Shown: positions 35,591 through 47,551 of the stretch, piece by piece
Numbering within the stretch: the stretch's first letter is position 1
How the letters are laid out: every line of letters begins with the position of its first letter
Made by a program: the position numbers and the translations under genes
The notes under the pieces: model-generated
The model's database searches: none
What the model was told of the DNA's origin: nothing
The model's input: the letters and a program-made list of their open reading frames with translations, nothing else
Assembly (NCBI RefSeq): GCF_963924675.1
Contig: NC_089222.1
Location: 108,391,316 to 108,455,315, forward strand
DNA length: 64,000 nucleotides
Direction of reading: 5' to 3'
Origin: Phocoena phocoena
Taxonomy: Eukaryota > Chordata > Mammalia > Artiodactyla > Phocoenidae

Positions 35591-35798
35591 TTTTTTTTTT
35601 TTTTTGCGGTACGCGGGCCTCTCACTGCTGTGGCCTCTCCTGTTGCAGAGCACAGGCTCCGGACACGCAGGCTCAGTGGCCATGTTTCACGGGCCCAGCC
35701 GTTCCACGGCATGTGGGATCTTCCTGGACCAGGGCACGAACCCGTGTCCCCTAGCATCGGCAGGCAGACTCTCAACCACTGTGCCACCAGGGAAGCCC
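35591..35798 (-). mobile_element. CHR-2-type SINE, inverted, full length
   Basis: A T-run tail at the left, then gcggtacgcgggcctctcactgctgtgg, to the 5' end ccaccagggaagccc at the right. A 17-bp duplication, tctaatcaataattttt, is perfect at 35574-35590 and 35799-35815. Read on the minus strand, the site is TTAAAAATTATTG, the canonical L1-endonuclease target. Frames on both strands here are SINE by-products. Confidence 0.96.
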
Positions 35799-35815
35799 TC
35801 TAATCAATAATTTTT

Positions 35816-36481
35816 AATTTGAAGGATTCTCCTCTTTGTTTGCCCTTCTCTTCCCATTTTCAGCACTACATGTGTTTCAGGTAAAGAACTGGCAATAATA
35901 AATGTATCAGATTAAGAAATGAGGGTGATGTGTGCCTCTCTTGCTTCTGTTCAGATCAAAGGTGGACAAAGGAAGGAAAAAAGAAAGAACGGAGCTGGTA
36001 GAAATGAAGTCTGCCTCAACTACTCCTCTTGGAGTCTTATCTATTTGAGTAGACCTCCTAGTCAAAACAGGATAATAAGGAATTAATTGGATCACATTAA
36101 TCCCACTTAATTGTTCCTTTTCTCCTCTTCATAAAACTATTCTTGCCCAAATTGTTTTCCTCTCAATATCATAAGGGAAGCCCTGATTGAGATGCAACTA
36201 TTATACAACCTTGAATATCCTCATCAATGAGTACTTGTTTCTTTCTCAGTGTTTCTTAGACCAGGTATTGATTGCAGACAATCACCTACTCTTACTGCAA
36301 TGTTTAAGAATCGTTTTAAAGTGGTCATCTTTTCTCATACAAAGTGTTTAATACATTTCTAATTAAAGACAGTATCAAAAATGATAGTCATGTAAAACAA
36401 TATCTTACAAACAATAAAATACAATTTGACACCAATGCTGTATATAAAAGTATATTTGCTATGCTTATTGATTATACACAG
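35816..36481. other. Unique DNA
   Basis: Nothing recognised. Confidence 0.5.
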
Positions 36482-36852
36482 TGTTATGGTGTTAGAGACT
36501 AAATGTCTGTGTCTCCCCAAAATTCATATGTTGAAATCCTAACCCCCAGTGTGATGGTATTAGGAGGTGGAACTTTCAGGAGGTGATGAGGTCTTGAGGG
36601 TGGAGCCCATATGAATGGGATTAGTACTCTTACAAAAATGACTCCAGAAAGCTTTCTCTCACTCTCATTCCATCAAGTGAGGATACAATGAGAAAACAGC
36701 CATCTGCAATCCAGAAAAGTGTTCTCACCAGAACCACAGCATGCTGGCACCTTGATCTCAGATATCCTGCCTCCAGAACTGTGACAAATAATTTCTGTTT
36801 ATAATCCACCTGGTCTATTGTGTTCTGTGAGAGCAGCCTGAACTAATACTCA
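36482..36852 (+). mobile_element. Solo LTR of MLT1 type (ERVL-MaLR)
   Basis: 'gactaaatgtctgtgtctccccaaaattcatatgttgaaatcctaacccccagtgtgatggtattaggaggtgg' and 'gggtggagcccatatgaatgggattagt' lead to 'gccagccatctgcaat'-type text and 'cctcctgcctccagaactgtgacaaataatttctg'. It closes with 'gtctattgtgttctgtgagagcagcctgaactaata'. This is the familiar MaLR LTR from end to end. No internal retroviral sequence flanks it, so it is a solo LTR of a long-extinct element. Exact ends and the 5-bp target duplication are not resolved. Confidence 0.93.
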
Positions 36853-37925
36853 TGGTGAACAAATACACCAAAATTGTACAAAAGATCACCACTCTACTGT
36901 ACTACAAATATTTATTTGAAAATAATATGCTAACTATGATAAGCAATTAATTAAGAAACTTTTCTTCTTGTTTCTTTAGAAATCAAAAGATTTGGAACCT
37001 AATGTGGTACTATCCTTACCTCTTCATTCTTTTCCTCCTCATAACAATAATTTTAAACAATGCTAATGCTTTCAGAGTAGCATGCCAAGTTGGGATTATT
37101 CTTTCCATATCACCCCATTATAGCTCATTAAACCATTAAATGGCTGAGGCTTTAAACACAGAGATCTAAAATCTTTACTTTCTTTAGACCCCTTATAATC
37201 CTCAAAATCAGCTTTAACTAGAGTACCATACTCTTTAGGAACTGTGCCAATTCATGTCTGATGTCTCAGTGCATATATGTACAGCATCTTTGTCATTCAT
37301 TTTCGCTCCCAAGTGTCCTGATTTAGAGGATAAATTATAGGGGCACTCTGGTTATGGAGAAAAAGACTCCATATAAGGAATCTGTCCACTTTGGGGGATA
37401 GCATTTTGCTATGACAGTGGTACTTATGGATAAAGTGTTTGCATAAAACCACCAGAGGGTTTTTGTTTTGATATTTTTAAGTAACTTGATTGGAGGAACT
37501 TCCTCCTCCTCCCATCTCCTCCCTGAGTCATTGCCCAAAACCCAGCATGTTGATGAACTAAATGGAAAAACTGAAGGGTAATAAACAAACTTGTTAAGTG
37601 AAAACCACACGAAATAGATGCTGACCATATTCATATATTCTTCAGCTGGTGTAGTAAACTAGGTAGTCCCACCATTCTTACTTTGGGTCTTAATTAACAA
37701 TCTAGTTATGTCCTAATTAGCCTAATTTAAAAAAGGCACATTTGAAGAATTGTGTTATGGATTCCAACTTGATTTCTTCCAAGGATCCATCCCCATTACT
37801 TTTTGTTTTTTTAAAAAAATACTCTACTACAATTTCAGAACATGGTTAGTTCTTTCTGATTCAAATTACTATAATAATTTCTTCTTAAAATTACATATTC
37901 TCAAGCTCCTACTTAATCTGCCTTC
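36853..37925. other. AT-rich unique DNA
   Basis: No gene recognised. The minus-strand frame at 37335-37634 (99 codons) and plus frame 37750-37989 (79 codons) lack domains. Confidence 0.5.
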
Positions 37926-38745
37926 TATTTATTTTTCAAAATTGTATTATTGTGGTGAAATTTACATGATAGAAAATTTAACATTTTAACAACTCTAAAA
38001 TGTACAGTTTAGTAGCATTCAATACATTCTCATTTTTGTGCATCCATTTCCAGAATGTTTTCATAATTTCAAAATGGAACTCTGTAACCATTAAAAATAA
38101 CTCCCCTTTACCTGCTTCTCCCTAAGCCCTCATAAACAGTATTCTATTTTCCGTCTCTATAAATTTGACTATTCTAGGTACTTCATATAAGTGAATTCAT
38201 AAAATATTTGTCCTTATTTCACTGAGCATAATGTCTTCAAGGTTCATCCATATTGTAGCATATATCAGAACTTCATTCCTTTAAAGGCTGGATAATATTT
38301 TGTTGTATGTATATAACCATACTTTTTCATCCATTGGACACTTACGTTTTTTTCAACTTTTGGCTATTATAAATAATGCTGTCATGAACATAAATGTACA
38401 AATATTTGTTTGAATTCCCATTTTCTATTATTTTGGGTATATACCCAGAAGTGAAATTGATGGATCATATGGTAATTCATGCTTAATTATTTTAGGAACT
38501 GCCACACTGTTTTCCACAGTGGCTATGGAAAACACTTTATTATCCCATCAGCAATGCACAATGGTTCCAATTTTGCCATATCCTCATCAGGACTTATTAT
38601 TTTCTCTTGTATTTTTTAAAAATAGTCATCTAAACGGCTATGAAGTGTTATGTCATGGTTTTGATTCACATTTTCTTAACAATTAATGATGCTGAGCATC
38701 TTTTTATGTGCTGTATAGCCATTTGTAGATCTTTTTTCTTCCTTT
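37926..38745 (-). mobile_element. Old L1M fragment, inverted
   Basis: 'aaaattgtattattgtggtgaaatttacatgatagaaaattta' is the antisense of an old L1M 3' UTR. It is followed by antisense ORF2 C-terminal text 'ttcttcaaggttcatccatattgtagca', 'tgggtatatacccagaagtgaaattgatggatcatatggtaattc' and 'ccacactgttttccacagtggc'. There are many frame-breaking changes. It is an older subfamily than the L1 copies at 21974 and 47552. Confidence 0.92.
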
Positions 38746-39429
38746 CATTATGAACTTATAAAATAGTAACATATACTCACCGTTATTTTTTGCAAAACTT
38801 TTTCAACCTCTCTACCTCAACTTTCAACACACGTCCCTGTATCCCAGGGACTTTTTATTTAAGAATCATAATATTATCTTGTATCGGTGCCAATAAAAAT
38901 TCTCGGCTAATGCTCTGCTATTGTATAATGGGACAGTGATCGCATGGTCAAACCATATCTTCCTTGTGACAATCAGTTGTTAACTGACCTCTCTGGCTAC
39001 TTTCTTCTCCCTGTCTTCACTTCTCCTTTCCTTCCTCCTACTCCATGTGCCTTATGTGGATACTTCTAAAGGATATATCTATACTAAATCTCTTCTATTT
39101 CTCATAATTTTTTGCCTTCATAAAATTATCCAAACTTAAGACTTATCTAAACACCTAATTGTTATGACTTATCAAAGCTTATTTTCCCCAGCTTCGACAA
39201 GTTATATGTTGAATGCTGAATATATATGCTACTCTTTTCTGACCATTTTCCCTCACTTTTCCAATCCCTATTCTGCCGTGGTTAATTCTTACGGGCTCTT
39301 AAGTTGCCTAGAATTCACTGCCATAGCAAGCTCCTTGATAGGTCAAGGCTGAGCTTCCTGCATACCTGTTTCCATTGGACCCTATGGATTTCCAAATCCT
39401 AACCTACACATACTGAATTATAATTGACT
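38746..39429. other. Pyrimidine-rich stretch, possibly L2
   Basis: Long runs of C and T with 'ctccctgtcttcacttctcctttccttcctcctac' resemble the L2 3' UTR in style, but no decisive word is present. No gene is seen. Confidence 0.4.
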
Positions 39430-39565
39430 CTTTAGAGGGATACATCCTCCATTAGATTGTGTATAGAAGAAACTTATGTATTATTAACCATTTCCCCAGA
39501 GTTTAGCACAATGCTTATCACATAATAGAGCACAATATTTATTTGTGAAATGAGTAAGGGACCTG
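39430..39565 (+). mobile_element. L2 LINE 3' end
   Basis: 'tgtgtatagaagaaacttatg..ccatttccccagagtttagcacaatgcttatcacataatagagcacaatatttatttgtgaaatga' matches the forward end of L2 (cccagagcctagcacagtgcctggcacatagtagg..aataaatatttgttgaatga). Confidence 0.75.
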
Positions 39566-39649
39566 TGTACAAATACAGTGTCTCTTTTATAACTACGAAT
39601 TGGAATGCTCATCCTGGATGGTGCACTAATGCCTCAAACCAGGATACTA

Positions 39650-40605
39650 CAGAAGTGTCCTCTCTTTCAGATCTCTTCCTCCTCAGCTACTGCCTTTTCT
39701 GATACTATTAGTTCTACTGCTCTGGAATTCTAAGTTAAAAATCCCCATCTTTTCATTACTTTCATCTCTTCATCCCTGTTTGTATGTCGTCATTCACTAT
39801 GTCTTATTAATGCCAGCTCATAATGTTCCTTAACTCTAGCTTCTGTTCTCTATTCCCATTGCTTATGTTTTTACTTCAACAGCTTATATGTTTTGTCTGG
39901 ATTAATGTAATGGTTCTTCTATATCCCACTTCCCTGACTCATCAGATCTCTGTTCTGCCAAAATAATTCTCTCTTGTTCAAAAACCACTTGTGAATCCCT
40001 ATTTCCTCTCAAAAATTATACAGCCTCCTTAATATGCCACCCTAGTTCCCTACCTCTCCCATCTTCCCCTACAACCCCCTGCCCAATATGGTCAAAACTC
40101 TTCTTTCTCAACTGGAATTTCCACTAATCTACTTCAAGTACTATTTACTTGCAAATATTCAACATTCCTACACATTACCACCTATGTGCCTTTCCTTATA
40201 TTCAAATGGGTTGCCTCTTTCCATGCCAGATGTCCAAAGTCTACCCATCATTTAGAGCCAAACTTAAATATTTTCTCTTTCATGGGGATTTCCCTGTTTC
40301 CAATTCAAGTGCAAACTGGAATTCATTACACCTGCCATTGAACACCTACGCAGTTATTCTCTGTCTTCCTTATGACATTTGACAACTTACATTTTAAAGT
40401 GTTCTTATTTGAGAACATGCTATTTTCTTGTATATATTGTAAGTTCCTTGAAGACAAGATTCTACGATTGTGTATCTTTTGCTCCCTCACAATGAATTAT
40501 ATAGGAGACTACCACACAGAATTTTTTACACTATTTTGTAGAAACTCAATAATTATTTCTTATACAAGTGAATGAATGAATGAGTAAATGAATGAAATTT
40601 TATTT
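39650..40605 (+). mobile_element. L2 LINE 3' region
   Basis: Collinear L2-like blocks: 'atgtcttattaatgccagc', 'gtctggattaatgtaatggttcttc', 'cagatctctgttctgcc', 'tatgtgcctttccttatattc..ttgcctctttccatgcc', 'agagccaaacttaaatattttctctttcatggggatttccctg', 'tgtaagttccttgaagacaagattctacg' and 'aactcaataattatttct..gtgaatgaatgaatga'. Open frames here (40149-40382, 40372-40575) are not genes. Confidence 0.75.
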
Positions 40606-42154
40606 ATAGTTGCACTGAAATTCCTCCCGCCTTATATTTATATAACTTATTTTTAGAGTCTCCCTGAATTTTTTCTTACAAACTGCTGGGAAACACTCAT
40701 TCTAATCTCTAAAATATTCTCTGATTTTTAGTCCCTGCTCCTCCCTACCTTACAACATAGTCATACCTAGCCAGCAGGTAATTAAAACTATCCATTAGGA
40801 ATATATTCTTCCATGAACTCACACAAGTGTATTCATTGTAAGTGCTTTTTATTTAGCCTGAACATTTTCAAGGTAGTCTTTCTTATTTAAGGTTCTGTTT
40901 CCTAGGAAATTTCTGACTGTCCACTGTTGCCCAGCAATAGAATGCACATAACCTGTATTCTATATTTGAATTCTTGTCCAGAAATGAGTTTTAGGTTACC
41001 TTATCATTGACGTACCATGCCTATGAACAAAGTCTCGATTACTTTATGGAAACATTTATGTGTCCTTTTTTCTTTTTCTTTTCTTTTTTTAAGGCAAATA
41101 CACTGGCGTAGGAGGTGGCACAAGGAAACTCTGTCAAAATAATGCAGCAACCTGAAGTTCTAGATAGCTTCGCTTATTTTATAAATTGAAATATAGAAAT
41201 TCAGTTCACAGCAGCTCAAATGCCAGGACAAGAATTGCCTCAACATTAATTACTAAAACAGTTCTAGGTTTTTGAAGATTGCTGCTTTCCTACTTAAAAG
41301 TCAGTGTAAGAAATCAGCATGTTCTGTCACCATTGAACTTTTCCCCAAATATTACAGCCCTTGCTTGTTCCTCTAGAGAGAGGGTTTCTTGGAGACTGGG
41401 AAGGAGCATTGTTCCTCATTGTTTCCCATTATATGCTACAAGAGAGATGCAAAGACCAGTACGAGGATAAAAGGGAAATGTTCCTTCTTTTTAGTCACGA
41501 TTATGTGTGTTAAATATAGAATCGTTTCCTATGGTCTCTGTGCTTATAATTGGAGTAAATCATCACCTGCTTTAATAATGCAAATGCCCCTTCAAATATT
41601 TCGTCTCTCCAGTAATATTTATAAATGTAATTGTATGAAATTTTCTCTTTATCCATAATTCACATGTTTATTGCTTTAATAATATTCTAATCAATAATAT
41701 TCCAAGAGAAATGTCACAGTGCAGTGTCTAAAAGAAGACAAAATGATACCTTATCTAAAGCCCATGGCATAGCAATAGCAAGGGTTGGAGTTCAAAGGCA
41801 AATTAAGTTTTATATTAAGAGAAAATTGCACAGGCCACTTATAACATTAAAAAAATCAAAATTCCACTTCTATCCTGCTTTCTGAGTAAAAATAAAAATT
41901 AGGCTCCAAAATTTTTACAACATATTAGCAACACCATCCCATATACCTCTGGTATCCAAAGCACGTATATTACTCCTCTTTAATAAATCACACAAAAAAT
42001 ATTAACACTTCAGGAATTTTCTGGATAAATCATCCTTGATTAAATTACATACAAGAATATGCCAAAGAACCACTTAAGACTTTGTGTTAAATAGATAGCA
42101 TAACGATCAAGTCAACTATTAATTGCTAGTGGTGTATGTTCCATTCTTCTATTA
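40606..42154. other. AT-rich unique DNA
   Basis: No gene or named repeat. Overlapping plus frames at 41279-41470 and 41389-41658 have no domain. Confidence 0.5.
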
Positions 42155-42765
42155 AGAAGCATCCCATGATTACTGCAGCATTAATCACAACAGCCAAGAT
42201 GTGAAAACAAACTAAGTATCCATCAATGAATGAATGGATAAATAAGATGTGGTATATATGTACAATGGAATATTACACAGCCATGAGAAAGAAGGAAATC
42301 CTGCCATTTGCAACAACCTGGATGGCCCTTGAGGACATTGTGCTGAGTGAGATAAATCAGACAGAGAAAGACAAATATTCTATGACATCAATTTTATGTA
42401 GAATCTTAAAAAGCCAAACTTGTAGAAACAGAGAATAGAATGGTGCTTACCAGACACTGGGGCATGGGAAATTAGGGAGATGTTGTTAAAGGGTATGGAC
42501 TTGCAGTTAGAAGATCAACTTTTAAGCTCTGAAGATCTAACACATGGCATAGTGATTATAGTAAACAATACTGTATTATAAACTTCAAAGTTGCTAAGAG
42601 ACAAATCTTAAATGCTCTCACCAAAGAAAAAGAAATGATAATTCCATATCATGATAGATGTGTTAGCTAATGCTATGGTGGTAATATATAAAAAAATCAA
42701 TTCAAATCAACAAGTTGTACACCTTAAACTTACACAATGTTATATGTCAATTATGTCTCAATTAA
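42155..42765 (+). mobile_element. Old L1M 3' end
   Basis: ORF2 end and 3' UTR: 'tactgcagcattaatcacaacagccaagatgtg', 'atgaatggataaataagatgtggtatatatgtacaatggaatattac' and 'gctgagtgagataaatcagacagagaaagacaaatattctatgac', then 'tagaatggtgcttaccagacactgg' and 'agttgtacaccttaaacttacacaatgttatatgtcaatt'. The open block 42226-42438 (70 codons) is ORF2 remnant with WINKMWYI and FATTWMALE. Family L1M by its 3' UTR. Confidence 0.93.
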
Positions 42766-43807
42766 AACCAGTGAATAGGCAAAAGTCTCTTAGGCTTATC
42801 ACCTCATCTCTCTGAACAAATGTCTCCTCAAAGTGTAATGTGGTTAGCAGTTTTAGGCTAGGTTGTATCCAACACAGGGATTCAGATATGCCTGTGTATC
42901 CAGATAGCTGGTAATGAAATCCATCAATCTATGTACATTAGAGACCCAGAGCCTTCCTCAAAGATAATGCATTCGAAGAAAATAAAAATATTAGGCCCAA
43001 TTACAGAACACTCATTTTTTGTCTTTGGATGTGGACTAAGATTCTGAATATATTTATACATATTCCTCTGGTCCATCCTAGGAAAAAAGAAAGGTATGAT
43101 TTCAAAAAGAAAGTGTTCATTTTACCAAAACTCACAGACTCTGCTGCACAAATAATGATTTATCTTCCTTATAACAAAGAATACTGTGAGTCGTAGCAGA
43201 ACTCACTCTGCTCTGTATCATCCAAAGGGTTCAGATACAACTGGAATGTGTATGGCAGGACATCACTAAGGAAGTGGAAAAGTTTTGATTATTTCCTCAA
43301 TTGGTTAATGATAGAAATGGAGCTATTTTTTGCCAGAGTTCTTAGTGCCATGAAAAGGTAGAGTTCACAGACATAATGGACACATTAGCAGATAATACCA
43401 GGGAAGCAGGATTTAGCAGATAAGCAAGAAACCGTAGGTATTCCTGGCAACTAGCAGAATTTCTTTTCAGCACAAGCGATACGTCTCCTAAGAACTCCCA
43501 GAAATAATTACTGTTCGGGACATTGCAAGGCCAAGGACCTTCTAACAGGAAGAGCAAGAACCACTGAAAGAAAAGTTACCACCAAAAAAAGGACCCTATT
43601 TAAACCAGTGTTTAACTGGAGTAACTAGCTTATCCCAGACAACATATGGTAATTATTTATTTACTCCTCTAAAATATAAGGGAGAGAAAGGAAGGAAGAA
43701 GATCTTATATTTAAGGATGCCATGTAAAATCTTTAGGAACCATACAGTCATCTATAAATCCTTAAATAAGCTCACTGATTTACTAGTTATAATAATTTGC
43801 TTCCCAG

Positions 43808-43855
43808 TCCATTTCCTTGTAAATGTCCATTTCCTTGTAAATGTCCATTTCCTTG
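43808..43855. repeat. 18-bp tandem repeat, 2.7 copies
   Basis: Unit tccatttccttgtaaatg at 43808-43825 and 43826-43843, then a 12-base partial copy. The copies are identical. In the plus frame opened at 43797 it encodes the repeating hexapeptide PFPCKC. Confidence 0.95.
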
Positions 43856-45979
43856 TTCAACAAAGTTAGCTTCCTTAATAGATTGCCCTCCTTACAAAGT
43901 TAAGTCTCTACAATCACTCAGAGATTTGTATGACTTTAAAAAACAAGGGAATTCCTCCATCTGTCTTCAACTACTAGGGCAGGCCTGTGTTGCAATTAGG
44001 AATGGTGGACTCATGAAAAGGACAATGGACACTGTGGCTCTCATCTTCACATTGTAGGGGAGGGAAGATCACTTTCCCGCGACCCCTTCACCATTCATAA
44101 TCTGCAGATATTTCAACAGGGACTACCATCAACACACTGAAGGATGGACTCAAGCATCTGTATATAATGAAATCTCCAATCCTATTCACTCAAGTATCAC
44201 CTAAGTATTTATAATTGAAGTCCAACCAAAGATTAAATATCTGATTAAATTCAGGAACTCCATCAAATTAGAGTATAGCATTCACTAACCCCTAAATATA
44301 CTTTTAGAAACACACTTCAAGGCTCTAGGCCTGCAATTCCTAAAAAAACGTTTAGGAATTTTTTAAAGAAGCACTTTTAACAAAATGGATTAGACACATG
44401 CATTCCTTATATTAGTATCTATTATGTTTGATGATTTTAATAGGATAATGAATCTTAGATGAAACATGCTCATGTATGATATTAGAATGATAATTGATCA
44501 AGAAAATTTAGGTTTAAAAGTATAACATACTACATTTTAAGATAATTAAGTGATCTGCTTTTTATCTTTCAAAGGGCTGTGTATCATATACCATGTCTTA
44601 ATGGAATAATGAGCTATTACAAAACAGTTGCAGAAGACTAGCAACATAAAATAACATTTGACTAGTTTGTTGATCTGCATGATATTTTATTCTTTGCTTA
44701 AGATTTTTTCTAATGTTCAGTAGTTAGATTGAATTGCACTTGACAAAAGGATATAATAACCCTATTTGAATTTTAAGACCACTTTATACAGGATCTAATT
44801 TACATATGACACCACTGAAAGTAATTTTTGAATTACATGTACTAAAAAAATGCTGATTCTGAAAATACAGTTGATGAAGGTTTTTCCATTCCTTCTTACC
44901 TGTGATAATTCTTACTTATAAAATCTATGCAGCTGCAAGAGGTCTATTCCAGAGTATTAAGTCCTGCAATTCAGGATTTTTAGGAAAATAATTTAAAATT
45001 ACAAGTTAAAAATGCAAATTCATTTAAAATCTTAACTATGTTTTTTGTGTTTTAAAAATATTTTGGTAATATTTAGAGAAAAGATCTTATAGAACACTAA
45101 GTGTGAGCCAATTATATATTTAACTTATTCATCAACTTTCAAATGTACCACACTCATAAAAAGATAAATCCTAGTTTTTGTTGGAGATAGTTTTTTAACT
45201 GGTTCTGAGAAATAGGTATTTTGGGGCAAATTTTTAATTTTCAGCAACAAGATAAGAAAAATGTTAAAAGAAGATAATATATAGCCATACTAATGGTTGC
45301 AAGCTTGAAAGAATGTTCTGCCCTGTTTAATGAGGTAACCTATGACTGATCAGTTATGTAGACAAGCAGAACTTAATTAAACATGTAGAACAAATGTGAT
45401 TTAAAATAGCAACTAAAATCACTTTAGGTCTACAGCTATTTCAAAAGCACATTTAGATCCTGGAGTGGAAAAGAAATAGTATTACAAGAAAACCATGAAA
45501 CCATCACTGGGGAATTTTTTAAAATAGTGGAACAGTGTTTTACCTGGAAAAAAAAAAAATGTAACGCAGCAGAAACCCTAGGAGAGAATGTGTAACAGTC
45601 ACCAAGGCTCCCTGAGACTAGAGAGTGGACTGCTTCAGGCTCCCTTAGTCAGCAGGAAAGCAGGAGGAGAAGCAGAGCAATGAGAAAAACGGTGTGAAAT
45701 AAATAAAAATTCAATTCTAAGCTTCAAAGATGAGCAATGATAGATATACTTTAATGTAAGCAAGCACACTATTGCTCTGAGACTGAGAACCCTACATTCT
45801 ATAGTATCAATAGAGTGAATGGGGGAATGTAGCTGGGTTGGTATGCACAAATGGGTTAAAAACCGCTCCAGAAACGCCCAATTAATGGTAGTGGAGCAGT
45901 GGGGCAGAAGATACAAGGATTCTTTGATACATCTTGGAACATTCTAAATATTCCAGAATTTAGAATGAAGACAAAACTG

Positions 45980-46007
45980 GTTTAACAAGTTTAACAAATT
46001 TAACAAA
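45980..46007. repeat. 9-bp tandem array (gtttaacaa type), 3 copies
   Basis: gtttaacaa, gtttaacaa and atttaacaa follow each other, then atttttaaa. Seen directly. Confidence 0.85.
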
Positions 46008-47551
46008 TTTTTAAATAACACTAAGCTGATTTTAGGATTGACTATAGTTAACAAAATATAAAATAAATTCAAAATAAAAAGATAATTTAAATAGGCTGGT
46101 TGGGCACCGTTGAGCAAGATGAAATTTATATAGATAATGCTAATGTTTTGATTATATGAAAGATAGTACTACAATTTGTAATAGTACAGAGCAGGAGTCA
46201 CATTACTTGGCAAAATTTTATGGGAAGTGCGGCCACCTTAGTGTAACGATAGATGATACTGAAATTTTTAAATCTGCCTCGGCCATATGAACAATTATTC
46301 TGGATCTTTGGAAGTTAGAGAATTCTCTTTTCTGGGCAGACCGTATATGAGTACTATGAGCAGTCCTACACAATCAATTTGTCAATTTGATGATACTGAA
46401 AAATTAGTACATTGTCAGATGATGAAAGGTCTTCAAAAATAAAGCATTAGGGAAAATTCCATGGGACTATCAAACGGACTCATAAAATTAAAGTTTAAAA
46501 GGTCCACAGAGAAGATCTAATCTAACCTTTTTAATTAAAGATGAGATCGTCTTAGATATTATGGTAAAAACTAGGAACGATATAAAAGATACACCTGACT
46601 TGACACAAGCAAACATTTCTAACATTTGGAACTCTAAACATGAAAAACTGAAACTGTTGACTTCATCTTTGCATCCTACCATTTTATGCATGATGAATAA
46701 AAGCTTGCTGAAGTAATTAATTACGTGAGATTTGAAATAACCGAATTATTAACTTCCCTAATACAACAATACACCAATGATAGGCCTCTTAGCTCTTAGA
46801 CTTTTAATTTACTTTAATGTTCTAATTAATGGTGAATATTTGGGGATACAAAGAAAATTTTTGAAGCAAAATATCTTCTAAAAGTAGGAGAAACATTATT
46901 TATTTGACTGGAAATGAAGATGAAAGTAGGACATGAACATTTTAGTATATTTATTATATTTCACAAAATTATAACTTGAAGTCTAATACAAGTACAATAG
47001 AATAAAAATGATTGCATATTTCAAGAAGTAAATGGATTTATACTAGGTATTCCAACAGCTATAATAAAGTCATAGTATAATTCTTACTTAGTAACTTATT
47101 CTTTAATATCTAGAGTGAAAGAATCAAGTTATTCCTAGATGCTTTGTGCTTTAACAATGTTTGTTTCTTAAAGAAAAAAATTCAGAAATTGAAAATGTCT
47201 TACTCTTCGAGAACTTTCAAAATCAGTGATCTATAAAAAAAAACAATGTGAAATACTATTTTGGAAAATGCTTTACACAGAACTTTCAACAGAGGTTAAC
47301 ATTTTAATTTCACATATTACATATTATAAATTTATGTTGTCAAGTTCATGAAAGCTTTACACTGGATGTTATATTTGACTGAATTTTGACAGTAGATGTA
47401 CCTCATTTGCTGACTTGTCTGATCATTAAGAAATGAAAGCCAAGGTTCTGTGCTTAATAACAGGAATTTTTAAAAATGAAAGACCAACTAACTAAAACTG
47501 ACTTACATTACTCTGAATCTTTTGGTTATTAACCTAAAACATTTCCCATAT

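Larger units (their letters stand above)
42766..47551. other. Longest repeat-poor stretch (4.8 kb), no gene recognised
   Basis: AT-rich throughout. Apart from the 18-bp and 9-bp tandem arrays listed separately, and a very weak MIR-like word near 46500, nothing is recognised. The largest frames are 45635-45916 (minus, 93 codons), 43797-44057 (plus, 86 codons, partly made by the 18-bp array) and 43342-43557 (minus, 71 codons); none shows a domain. Confidence 0.5.

Noticed and set aside
43808..43855. Regularly repeated 18-bp units, considered as a CRISPR-like array
   Set aside because: There are no spacers between units and the genome is mammalian; it is a plain tandem repeat.
46495..46560. MIR-like text 'gaagatctaatctaacctttttaattaaagatgag'
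   Set aside because: Only one short block agrees with the family; not enough for a feature.
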